Origin: DATILI01 sp035476635
Lineage (GTDB): Bacteria > Pseudomonadota > Gammaproteobacteria > Burkholderiales > Burkholderiaceae_C
Assembly: GCA_035476635.1 (NCBI GenBank)
Contig: DATILI010000167.1
Location: 1-11,086, forward strand
Length of the DNA stretch: 11,086 nucleotides
Direction of reading: 5' to 3'
How positions within the stretch are numbered: position 1 is the first letter of the stretch; each line of letters starts with the position of its first letter. A model generated the notes under the pieces. That model worked only from the letters and a program-made list of their open reading frames with translations. It had not been told where the DNA came from and made no database searches. Positions 1-6,672 of the stretch are shown in pieces. The translations under genes were made by a program, and so were the position numbers.

Positions 1-1476
1 GTTGCCGGCTACCAGCACGAAACCAATACCTTCGCGCCGACCAAGGCCGACTGGGCCGCGTTCAACCGCGGCGACTCGTTTCCGGCCTTCATCCATGGCC
101 GCGCCATGCTGGACAAGCTCGCCGGCATCAACATCCCCATCGGCGGTTTCATCGAAGCCGCACGCACCCTGGGTTGGCAGCTGGTGCCCAGCAGCTGGTG
201 CGGTGCAATCCCCTCCTCCTATGTGACCGAAGACGCATTCGAGCGCATCAGCGCCTCGATCCTGGAGGACGTGCACAAGGGCGGCTTCGACGCGGTCTAC
301 CTGGACCTGCATGGCGCGGCCGTAGCCGAACATGTGGACGACTCCGAAGGCGAACTGATCGCGCGCATCCGCCACGTGGTGGGCGCCGACATCCCCATCG
401 TGGCAAGCCTGGACCTGCACGCCAACGTCACGCAGCGCATGCTGCGCGAGGCCGACGCGCTGGTGTCATACCGCAGCTATCCGCACGTCGACATGGCGGC
501 CACCGGCGAACTCGCGGCGCAACTGCTCGCGCGCCGGGTCAAGCTCGGCCGGCGCGAACCGCTGCATGCTGTGCGGCTGCCGTTTCTGATCCCGCTGAAC
601 GCGCAAAGCACCTGGATGGAGCCGGCCAAGAGCCTGTACGAGGAACTGCTGGAACTCGACCAGGACTTCGGCACGGTCCTGAGCTTTTGCATGGCGTTCC
701 CGGCCGCTGATTTCGATGAATGCGCGCCCATGGTCTGGGGCTATGGCGAGCATGCGCAGCAGGCCGCGCAGCGCCTGTATGACCGCGCGGCCGAGCCCAC
801 GCAGTGGCAGCTTGACACGCTGAGCGCCGCCGATGCGGTGGCCAAGGCCATGGCGCTGGCCGCCAACGCCGCCAAACCCGTGGTGATCGCCGATACGCAG
901 GACAACCCGGGCGCCGGCGGCGACAGCAACACCACCGGCCTGCTGCATGCCCTGCTGCAGCAAGGCGCTGGCCGGCGCTATCCCGGCCAGGTCGCCGTGG
1001 GCCTGGTCTTTGATTCCGCCGCCGCCGCGATGGCAGCCCAGGCTGGCGTCGGCGCGACCATTTCGACCACCGTCGGCAAGGCGGTACCGACCTTCACCGG
1101 CAAGTTGAGCGATGCGCCGGTCGCCGGCCAGTTCAAGGTGCGCGCCGTGCACGACGGCAAGGTCACGCTCAAGGGCCCGATGATGACCGGACTGACCGTG
1201 CACCTGGGGCACTGTGCCTGCCTGGAAATCGAAGGTGTGCTGGTGGTCGTCGCCAGCGGCAAGAAGCAGATGCTGGACCGCGAGCTGTTTCGCATGGTCG
1301 GCGTCCAGCCCGAGGCCTTGAAGATTGCCGTGGTCAAGAGTTCCAACCACTTCCGCGCCGACTTCACGCCGATTGCTTCGCACATCCTTGTGGCCAAGGC
1401 CCCCGGTCCGATGGCCGCCGACCCGGGCGACCTGCCCTGGAAGAAGATTTCGCCGAAGACGCGCACGCGCCCCTGA
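1..1476 (+). CDS. M81 family metallopeptidase (MlrC / microcystinase-C-like), 5' end outside window
   Basis: Frame 1 is open from the first base to a TGA at 1474-1476, giving 491 residues. The visible start, VAGYQHETNTF, matches the usual family N-terminus, which normally begins about five residues earlier, so only a few codons are missing. Further family hallmarks are YLDLHGA, LDLHANVT and YRSYPHVDM. By analogy with MlrC, the likely zinc ligands are Asp138 and His140 (in LDLHAN) and His162 (in YPHVD), counted from the window edge. The C-terminal half carries the MlrC-type DNPGAGGDSNTTG block. MlrC of microcystin degraders cleaves a linearised peptide; most relatives have unknown substrates and sit beside peptide or amide catabolic genes, as here. 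No signal peptide can be judged. The amidase gene follows after 55 bp on the same strand, so co-transcription is likely. The family call is firm; the substrate is unknown. Confidence 0.93.
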   Translation, partial: VAGYQHETNTFAPTKADWAAFNRGDSFPAFIHGRAMLDKLAGINIPIGGFIEAARTLGWQLVPSSWCGAIPSSYVTEDAFERISASILEDVHKGGFDAVYLDLHGAAVAEHVDDSEGELIARIRHVVGADIPIVASLDLHANVTQRMLREADALVSYRSYPHVDMAATGELAAQLLARRVKLGRREPLHAVRLPFLIPLNAQSTWMEPAKSLYEELLELDQDFGTVLSFCMAFPAADFDECAPMVWGYGEHAQQAAQRLYDRAAEPTQWQLDTLSAADAVAKAMALAANAAKPVVIADTQDNPGAGGDSNTTGLLHALLQQGAGRRYPGQVAVGLVFDSAAAAMAAQAGVGATISTTVGKAVPTFTGKLSDAPVAGQFKVRAVHDGKVTLKGPMMTGLTVHLGHCACLEIEGVLVVVASGKKQMLDRELFRMVGVQPEALKIAVVKSSNHFRADFTPIASHILVAKAPGPMAADPGDLPWKKISPKTRTRP

Positions 1477-1482
1477 CCAACG

Positions 1483-1507
1483 CCGGCTTCAGTCGATACC
1501 GGCTTCA
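1483..1507. repeat. 9-bp direct repeat in the M81-amidase spacer
   Basis: CCGGCTTCA occurs at 1483-1491 and again at 1499-1507, 16 bp apart start to start, just upstream of the amidase ribosome binding site. This is seen directly. Whether it has a function, for instance as a regulator site, is unknown, and chance in GC-rich DNA is quite possible. Confidence 0.35.
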
Positions 1508-1518
1508 TTCCAGAACAC

Positions 1519-1524
1519 AGGAGA
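1519..1524 (+). promoter_or_regulatory. Ribosome binding site of the amidase gene
   Basis: AGGAGA lies 7 nt before the ATG at 1532. It fixes that ATG as the start, although the reading frame stays open upstream to at least 1325 inside the M81 gene. Confidence 0.85.
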
Positions 1525-1531
1525 CCGCCCG

Positions 1532-2956
1532 ATGAACACCCGCCGCACCAACCAGCACGAACTCGCCGACTGCACGGCCGCCGAGCTACTGCAGCTGTAC
1601 CGCACGCGCCAGGCTTCGCCAGTGGAGGTGACCAGCGCCGTGTATGCACGGATCGATCGGTACAACCCGCAGATCAATGCGTTCTGCCACCTGGACCCGG
1701 AGCAGGCGGCGCTGGCCGCAACGCAAAGCGAGGCCCGCTGGATGAAGGGCGCGCCGTGCGGCCCGCTGGACGGCGTGCCGGCCTCCATCAAGGACCTGAT
1801 CCTGACGCGCGGCATGCCGACCTTGCGCGGCAGCCGCACGGTCAACCCCGAGCAGGCCTGGGACGTGGATGCCCCGGCCACGGCGCGGCTGCGCGAGGCG
1901 GGCGCCGTGATCCTGGGCAAGACCGCCACGCCCGAATTCGGCTGCAAGGGCGAGACCAATTCGCCGCGCACCGGCATCACGCGCAACCCCTGGGACCTCA
2001 CCAAGACACCGGGCGGCTCGTCCGGCGGTGCGGCGGCGGCGATTGCGGCCAGCATGGGCCCGCTGGCCGTCGGCACCGACGGCGCCGGCTCGGTGCGCAT
2101 CCCCGCGTCGTTCTGCGGCAACTTCGGCTTGAAGCCCAGCTTCGGCCGCGTGCCGGCCTACCCGCTGTCGCCGTTCGGCAGCGTCGCGCACCTGGGGCCA
2201 CACACCCTGAGCGTGACCGACGCCGCGCTGATGATGAATGTGCTGAAGCAGCCCGACGCGCGCGACTGGACCTCCCTGCCCTTTGATGCGCGCGACTACC
2301 TGGTCGGCCTGAACGATGGCATCCGCGGCCTGAAGATCGCCTACTCGCCGACCCTGGGCTACGCGCGCAACGTGCACCCCGAAGTCGCTGCCGCCGTAGA
2401 GGCTGCGGTGCAGGAGCTCGCCGGGCTGGGCGCGCATGTGGAACAGGTGGACCCGGGCTTCGAAGACCCGCTGGATATCACCACCGGCCTGTGGTTCCTT
2501 GGTGCCTGGACGGTCTGGAACACGCTCAATGCACAGCAGCAAGCCGTGACCGACCCCGACTTCCGCGCCGAGGCGCAGCTGGGCGCCAGGCTGTCGGCGC
2601 TGGAGGTCCAGCAGCTGAACCTGCGCCGTGGCGCCCTGGGCGCGCACATGCGCCAGTTCATGGAACGCTACGACCTGCTGGTCACGCCCACGGTGGCGGT
2701 ACCGGCGTTTGAAGCCAAGCCCGCCGGCCACAGCCCGATGGACCCGGACGCGATGCTGGGCTGGACGCCCTTCAGCTACCCGTTCAACCTGACCCAGCAG
2801 CCGGCCTGCACCATTCCCTGCGGCATGACGGCCGACGGGCTGCCCATCGGCCTGCAGATCGTCGGCCCGATGTTCAACGATGCGCTGGTGCTGCGCGCCG
2901 CGCGCGCCTATGAAAGCGTGCGGCCGATTCCGCGCCTGGATACGCGGCCGGCCTGA
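1532..2956 (+). CDS. Amidase signature (AS) family amidase
   Basis: The product is 474 residues, typical for AS amidases, which hydrolyse carboxamides to an acid and ammonia or an amine through a Ser-cisSer-Lys triad. All three residues are visible: Lys87 in VPASIKDL, Ser163 in the Gly/Ser loop PGGSSGGAAAA, and nucleophile Ser187 in GTDGAGSVRIPAS. The spacing of 24 between the two serines is the same as in fatty acid amide hydrolase. Other family features are LREAGAVILGKTATPEF in the N-terminal half and DGLPIGLQIVGP near the C-terminus. No signal peptide is seen, so it is probably cytoplasmic. It is not GatA, because no gatB or gatC is adjacent and its position beside an M81 peptidase points to catabolism. 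The start is chosen on the AGGAGA site. Its stop is 6 bp from the stop of the converging C45 gene, so the two transcripts must overlap. Substrate unknown. Confidence 0.93.
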   Translation: MNTRRTNQHELADCTAAELLQLYRTRQASPVEVTSAVYARIDRYNPQINAFCHLDPEQAALAATQSEARWMKGAPCGPLDGVPASIKDLILTRGMPTLRGSRTVNPEQAWDVDAPATARLREAGAVILGKTATPEFGCKGETNSPRTGITRNPWDLTKTPGGSSGGAAAAIAASMGPLAVGTDGAGSVRIPASFCGNFGLKPSFGRVPAYPLSPFGSVAHLGPHTLSVTDAALMMNVLKQPDARDWTSLPFDARDYLVGLNDGIRGLKIAYSPTLGYARNVHPEVAAAVEAAVQELAGLGAHVEQVDPGFEDPLDITTGLWFLGAWTVWNTLNAQQQAVTDPDFRAEAQLGARLSALEVQQLNLRRGALGAHMRQFMERYDLLVTPTVAVPAFEAKPAGHSPMDPDAMLGWTPFSYPFNLTQQPACTIPCGMTADGLPIGLQIVGPMFNDALVLRAARAYESVRPIPRLDTRPA

Positions 2957-2962
2957 GGGGCG

Positions 2963-4105
2963 CTACTCGACCAGGGAGAACGCCACCCGGCTCGGCACGT
3001 CGGGTGCGATCCACATCTGGCGCGCCTGCGGGTCGATGATGATGCCGGCCACGCTTTCGATGCGGGCATGCGCCGCGATCGCCATATCCGGCCCGCGGCA
3101 AACACTCAAGGTGCCGTCGGACTCGTCGCGCAAAAAGCCTTGCAGGGCCTCGAAGCCGATCGGCAGCCGCGCCGCATGCAAGGCCGCGGTGGCCAGGCGC
3201 GGTGCGCTGGAAACCACCGAGCCCATGGGCGCCTGCTGCGGCAGCAAGGATTCGCAAAGGAAGTGGTTGGTGTGCACCACCACGCCATGCGTCGGCTGCA
3301 GCTCGGCCCAGCCCGCGGGCGCGATCTCGAAGCAGGCCACGTCGCCCGACGCATCGGCGCAGGGAATATTGGAGGCGGCACCGAAGCCCAGCGCCTGGAT
3401 GGCGGCCAGGCGTTCGCGCACCTCGGCCAGCGAACCGCAGCAGGACAGCAGGTGCCGCAGCAGCGCATGCACCGGCACCCCGGGTGCCGCGCCATCGCGC
3501 ACCGAGCGCACGATGTTCAGGCCCAGGGCAAAGCCCGCGTCATTCAGGCCAATCTTGGCCAGCATGCCGGCCTCGGTCAGCGTGGTGATGCGGCGCCCGG
3601 CGTCGTCTTCGGTCTTCAACACCACGAGTGCGGCGCGCTGGCGGCCGATCCAGTCCCAGTTCTGGGCGAGCCAGGCGTGGCCTTCGGCGCTGGCTGCAGG
3701 CGCCACGCACATCGCCGTGCACTCCGACCAGTCCTGCAAGCCGGCGGCGCGGTTGGCCGCCAGCGCCGCCTCGGCCGCATGGGGTTCGCCATCGAAATAG
3801 CTTGGCGGCAGGATCTCGGTGCGGCAGTTCAGCGCGAGCACCGCATCGAACGGCTGGCCGCTGCCGGCGGCGATGCCCTCCAGCTCTTGCACCAGCGCCG
3901 GATCTAGCGCACGAATCAGCGGCAGGTAGCCCAAGGCCCGCTCGCGCGCCTGCGCCCAGGAAATGCCGCAGAACGCGAACAACCGCGCGTAGGTGTCCAT
4001 GCTGTGTGCCGTCTGCACGCGCGCAGCCTGTCCGTAGGCCACGCCGCGCGCATGGGCGCTGCCCTGGCCGCAAACGTCGATGATGGGAAACATGGGTTTG
4101 ATCAT
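2963..4105 (-). CDS. C45 family autoproteolytic acyltransferase/hydrolase (penicillin acyltransferase-like)
   Basis: The product is up to 380 residues. C45 proteins are N-terminal-nucleophile enzymes: the precursor cuts itself before a cysteine, which then becomes the catalytic N-terminus and hydrolyses or transfers acyl groups on amides. The founding member is fungal isopenicillin N acyltransferase. Visible hallmarks are NCRTEI (residues 93-98), SECTAM (127-132) with probable nucleophile Cys129, LAQNWDW (146-152) and HTNHF in the C-terminal half. Cleavage is therefore predicted between Glu128 and Cys129, giving a small chain of about 14 kDa and a larger chain of about 26 kDa. The residue before the cysteine is Glu, whereas the Penicillium enzyme has Gly. 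There is no signal peptide. The annotated ATG at 4105-4103 has no Shine-Dalgarno sequence; Met5 (4093-4091) is a good alternative because a -10-like TATGAT ends 7 nt before it. Bacterial members have few known substrates; N-acyl amino acids or peptides are plausible. Confidence 0.88.
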   Translation of the reverse strand: MIKPMFPIIDVCGQGSAHARGVAYGQAARVQTAHSMDTYARLFAFCGISWAQARERALGYLPLIRALDPALVQELEGIAAGSGQPFDAVLALNCRTEILPPSYFDGEPHAAEAALAANRAAGLQDWSECTAMCVAPAASAEGHAWLAQNWDWIGRQRAALVVLKTEDDAGRRITTLTEAGMLAKIGLNDAGFALGLNIVRSVRDGAAPGVPVHALLRHLLSCCGSLAEVRERLAAIQALGFGAASNIPCADASGDVACFEIAPAGWAELQPTHGVVVHTNHFLCESLLPQQAPMGSVVSSAPRLATAALHAARLPIGFEALQGFLRDESDGTLSVCRGPDMAIAAHARIESVAGIIIDPQARQMWIAPDVPSRVAFSLVE

Positions 4106-4128
4106 AATGCTCGAACCTAACGGGACAA
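4101..4128 (-). promoter_or_regulatory. Putative sigma70-type promoter of the C45 gene, possibly leaderless
   Basis: On the minus strand, TTGTCC (4128-4123, 4 of 6 to consensus) is followed after 16 nt by TATGAT (4106-4101, 5 of 6). The -10 element overlaps the upstream ATG at 4105-4103 and ends 7 nt before the second in-frame ATG at 4093, so transcription would begin at or next to that codon. This is a motif-based prediction only. Confidence 0.45.
4103..4108 (+). promoter_or_regulatory. Putative -10 element for coaX
   Basis: CATAAT (5 of 6 to TATAAT) overlaps the minus-strand TATGAT of the C45 gene by four bases. It would start a coaX transcript near 4115 with a leader of about 23 nt. No convincing -35 element is seen 16-18 nt upstream, so support is weak. 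Confidence 0.33.
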
Positions 4129-4137
4129 CTCGCCATC

Positions 4138-4905
4138 ATGACCTTTCTCGCTCTGGACATCGGCAACACCCGCCTCAAATGGGCCCTCTATGACGCACCG
4201 CACCCCGGCGCCGCGCTGCTCGCCCATGGTGCGGAGTTCCTGGAAAACATCGACAAGCTCGCCGAAGGCCCGTGGGCAACGCTGGCGGCACCGGCGCGCA
4301 TGCTGGGCTGCGTGGTTGCCGGCGACGCCGTCAAGCGCCGGGTGGAAGAGCAGATGGAGTTGTGGGATGTCACGCCGCAATGGGTGGTCTCCAGCACCGC
4401 CGAGGCCGGCCTGACCAACGGCTACGACCACCCCGCGCGCCTGGGCGCCGATCGCTGGGTCGCCATGATCGGGGCCCGGCACCGCGTGCTCGCGCGCGGC
4501 CCGGCGCGGCCCATGGTGGTGGTGATGGTCGGCACGGCCGTCACCGTCGAAGCCGTGGACACCGATGGCAAATTCCTCGGCGGCCTGATCCTGCCGGGCC
4601 ACGGCATCATGCTGCGCGCGCTGGAGTCAGGCACGGCGGGCCTGCACGTGCCAACCGGCGATGTGCGCGAATTCCCCACCAACACCAGCGACGCCCTGAC
4701 CAGCGGCGGCACCTACGCGATCGCCGGTGCCGTCGAGCGCATGGTGCAGCACGTGCGCACGCATTGCGGTGCCGAGCCGGCTTGCATCATGACCGGCGGC
4801 GCGGGCTGGAAGATGGCCCCGCACATGAGCGTGTCGTTCGACCTGGTGGAGAACCTGCTGTTCGATGGCTTGCTGGAGATGGGGCGGGTGCGGTTTTCGG
4901 GGTGA
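4138..4905 (+). CDS. coaX: Type III pantothenate kinase
   Basis: The product is 255 residues, the normal length for CoaX, which phosphorylates pantothenate with ATP in the first step of coenzyme A synthesis in the cytoplasm. It belongs to the ASKHA (acetate kinase/Hsp70/actin) fold. The family motifs are present in order: DIGNTRLKW (residues 7-15, phosphate-binding loop), GADRW (103-107, with the expected catalytic Asp105), GTAVT (132-136), and DTDGKFLGG with PG at 153-154. Type III enzymes typically need a monovalent cation and escape CoA feedback inhibition. In many Burkholderiales, coaX follows birA; here the upstream neighbour is the divergent C45 gene, so that pairing is absent. The start is chosen because DIGNT normally lies within the first ten residues; the Shine-Dalgarno sequence is poor (GGGA at 4122-4125, 12 nt upstream). 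Confidence 0.96.
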   Translation: MTFLALDIGNTRLKWALYDAPHPGAALLAHGAEFLENIDKLAEGPWATLAAPARMLGCVVAGDAVKRRVEEQMELWDVTPQWVVSSTAEAGLTNGYDHPARLGADRWVAMIGARHRVLARGPARPMVVVMVGTAVTVEAVDTDGKFLGGLILPGHGIMLRALESGTAGLHVPTGDVREFPTNTSDALTSGGTYAIAGAVERMVQHVRTHCGAEPACIMTGGAGWKMAPHMSVSFDLVENLLFDGLLEMGRVRFSG

Positions 4906-4930
4906 GCCGCCAGCCGCCAGGCGCCACAAG

Positions 4931-4959
4931 TTGCGCGCAGGGCATGCGGGCGGCACAAT
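4931..4959 (+). promoter_or_regulatory. Putative promoter of the thiol dioxygenase gene, possibly leaderless
   Basis: TTGCGC (4931-4936, 3 of 6) and CACAAT (4954-4959, 4 of 6) are separated by 17 nt. The -10 element ends exactly 6 nt before the A of the ATG at 4966, so transcription would start on the start codon. No Shine-Dalgarno sequence is visible in the 60-bp gap after coaX, which agrees with a leaderless message. It rests on motif matching alone. Confidence 0.4.
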
Positions 4960-4965
4960 TCATCC

Positions 4966-5535
4966 ATGACATCTCCCGCCCTCGAAGCCTTCATCGCCCA
5001 GGCCTCCACCTGGAGCCGCAAAACACCTGAAGCGGCCGACTGTGTTCTCAACCTCGCGCCGCTGATGCTCGATTTGATCGACCAAGCAGGTACTTTTCTG
5101 GAGCCGCAGCACTATCGGAGCAGCGATGCGGGCTACACGCGAAATCTCATCTTTGACGCTCAGGACGAGAGCCTCTCGCTGTACTCGATCGTCTGGCTTC
5201 CGGGCCAATGGACACCCGTGCACGACCACGGAAGCTGGGGCGTCGTCGGTATCGTCGAAGGTATTTTGGAGGAGCGCAGCTACGTGCGGCTATCGCCGGA
5301 TCGCGGGGCCGACGAAGGGATCGAGCTGGCACGCGGCGGCACGGTCCTGCTTCGACACGGCGCCGTAACGAGCTTCGTACCGAATCCCGACCATATTCAC
5401 GTCACCGGCGTTCCGGCGGAACGTTCCCGCGCCGTCAGCCTGCACCTCTATGGCCGGACCATGAGCGACTTCAACATCTACGATGTTGGCGCCCGCACTC
5501 GCCGACGCATCAATGTCGCGCACAGCGAAAGCTGA
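4966..5535 (+). CDS. Cupin thiol dioxygenase (cysteine / 3-mercaptopropionate dioxygenase superfamily)
   Basis: The 189-residue product is the size expected for this superfamily of non-haem Fe(II) enzymes, which oxidise a thiol to its sulfinate with O2 (cysteine to cysteine sulfinate, or 3-mercaptopropionate to its sulfinate). The three iron histidines are visible: His86 and His88 in TPVHDHGSWG, and His145 in DHIHVTG. The Ser-His-Tyr triad is Ser158, His160 and Tyr162 in AVSLHLYG. Arg59 in GYTRNLIFD aligns with the carboxylate-binding Arg60 of mammalian cysteine dioxygenase, favouring cysteine as substrate, whereas the HDHGSWGVVG segment resembles 3-mercaptopropionate dioxygenases. Position 93, where mammals have the cross-linked Cys, is Val here. 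GC content is about 62%, lower than the neighbouring genes. The gene follows coaX by 60 bp and converges on the DUF2817 gene. The exact substrate is uncertain. Confidence 0.88.
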   Translation: MTSPALEAFIAQASTWSRKTPEAADCVLNLAPLMLDLIDQAGTFLEPQHYRSSDAGYTRNLIFDAQDESLSLYSIVWLPGQWTPVHDHGSWGVVGIVEGILEERSYVRLSPDRGADEGIELARGGTVLLRHGAVTSFVPNPDHIHVTGVPAERSRAVSLHLYGRTMSDFNIYDVGARTRRRINVAHSES

Positions 5536-5571
5536 AGCGAGCGCTCCGACCGTTGATGTGGCCCGCTGGCC

Positions 5572-6672
5572 TCAAGCCGCCGACAACCCATCCGCCGCCT
5601 GGAACATCGCCTGCCTGGCCTGGCTGACGATCTGCCCCTTCCAGACATCCGTGTCGGTATAGAAGGCATCCATCATCTGCTTCTTGATCCGTTGCGCCAG
5701 TTCCGCCGGCGCATCGCGGTGGATGTTGAGCCAATGCTCTGCGCGCAGGGCCTGCAGCACGTCCAGCACGGGCACGGTGCCGTATTCCATGGCGATGCCG
5801 GTGTATTCCGCCTGCGGGCAGGTGTCCTTGATCGAACTCCACAGCAGGCCGGTGAGGAAGGCCGAACTGGAAGACCCATCGTAGAAGGAAGTGACCGGCG
5901 TGGCGCCGCCGCCATCCCACCACTGCCGCGCGCGCTTGACGGCGGCCGCGTCGTCGTCGCCGGCATAGATGCGCTCGCCATGGCCGCTTGGCCCCAGGCC
6001 GGTGTGCAGGTCGATCCAGCCGATGCGCGCGGCGTGCGTGCCGTGGTCGCTCAGCACCTGGCGCACAGTCTGGTTGCTCCAGGTCGGCGCCGTGCCGCCG
6101 AAAAACAGGCCATCGGGAAATTCATGCTGGCCGCGGGTGATGGCGGCCTGGTAGGCGTCCTGGCCGCGCGTGCCGATGTACTGCGCGATCGCGGCGTCAT
6201 TGTCCGGCGTCGGCGGCCATTGCTCGGGAAGCAGGAGCGACTGCAACTCGCGGTACCCCGCGTTGACCGGCAGCGGTTTGTCGAAGTCCTGGAAGTTGCG
6301 GTTCAGGTCCACGTTTTCATGCGTGGTGCGGCGGATGTGCGAGAAGCCGTAGGGATTCAGCGCATGGATGTACAGCACCGCCACGCCCTGGGCGCGGGCC
6401 TTCTCGCGCCATTCCTGGTCGTGCAGCGCAAACACCTGCACGCCGGTGCCGCAATAGCCTTCCACGCCATGGCAGGCGCTGGACACGATCAAGAGCCGGG
6501 ACGCATCGGGCGTGCCGTCCAGCACCACATCCATCGCCAGCACTTCGCCTTCGCGCCCGGGCAGCGGATGGCGGTGCGAGGTGATGGGCAAGCCGGCGCT
6601 TGCCGCCGCTTCCAGGAACTTGGTTCGCGCTTGCGCGTACGTGGAAGAAAACGCTTCGGCGACGCTGATCAT
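5572..6672 (-). CDS. DUF2817 family protein, M14-like zinc carboxypeptidase
   Basis: The product is 366 residues. DUF2817 proteins belong to the M14 zinc carboxypeptidase-like group; biochemical roles are largely unknown. The sequence shows a full M14-type active site: His68 and Glu71 in CHGVEGYCG, His223 in DLHTGLGPSG as third zinc ligand, a substrate-binding type ENVDLNRNF segment (119-127, with Arg125), and Glu296 in MEYGT as likely catalytic base. NPYGF precedes the ENVDLNRNF block, as is usual for the family. No signal peptide is visible. The start at 6672 is chosen because it overlaps the stop of the upstream M20D gene (ATGA) and has an AGAAGG site 7 nt before it; an in-frame ATG at 6735 would lie inside the M20D gene. 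Translational coupling to the M20D gene suggests both act on related peptide or N-acyl substrates. Confidence 0.9.
   Translation of the reverse strand: MISVAEAFSSTYAQARTKFLEAAASAGLPITSHRHPLPGREGEVLAMDVVLDGTPDASRLLIVSSACHGVEGYCGTGVQVFALHDQEWREKARAQGVAVLYIHALNPYGFSHIRRTTHENVDLNRNFQDFDKPLPVNAGYRELQSLLLPEQWPPTPDNDAAIAQYIGTRGQDAYQAAITRGQHEFPDGLFFGGTAPTWSNQTVRQVLSDHGTHAARIGWIDLHTGLGPSGHGERIYAGDDDAAAVKRARQWWDGGGATPVTSFYDGSSSSAFLTGLLWSSIKDTCPQAEYTGIAMEYGTVPVLDVLQALRAEHWLNIHRDAPAELAQRIKKQMMDAFYTDTDVWKGQIVSQARQAMFQAADGLSAA

Noticed and set aside
466..1383. 305-codon minus-strand open frame opposite the M81 gene
   Set aside because: Composition is typical of an antisense frame, and it has no domain or ribosome binding site that I can see.
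1532..2956. GatA subunit of the tRNA amidotransferase
   Set aside because: The amidase fold is shared, but gatB and gatC are absent and the neighbour is an M81 peptidase, so a stand-alone amidase fits better.
2957..2962. Terminator between the converging amidase and C45 genes
   Set aside because: Only 6 bp separate the stops and no hairpin with a T-tract is seen; the transcripts must overlap or end by another mechanism.
4906..4930. GCCGCCAGCCGCCAG-type tandem sequence after coaX as a regulatory repeat or terminator
   Set aside because: Only two imperfect copies in GC-rich DNA, with no T-run after it; chance explains it.
5536..5571. Possible terminator between the converging dioxygenase and DUF2817 genes
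   Set aside because: There is a short AGCGCT palindrome nearby but no stable stem followed by a T-run on either strand.
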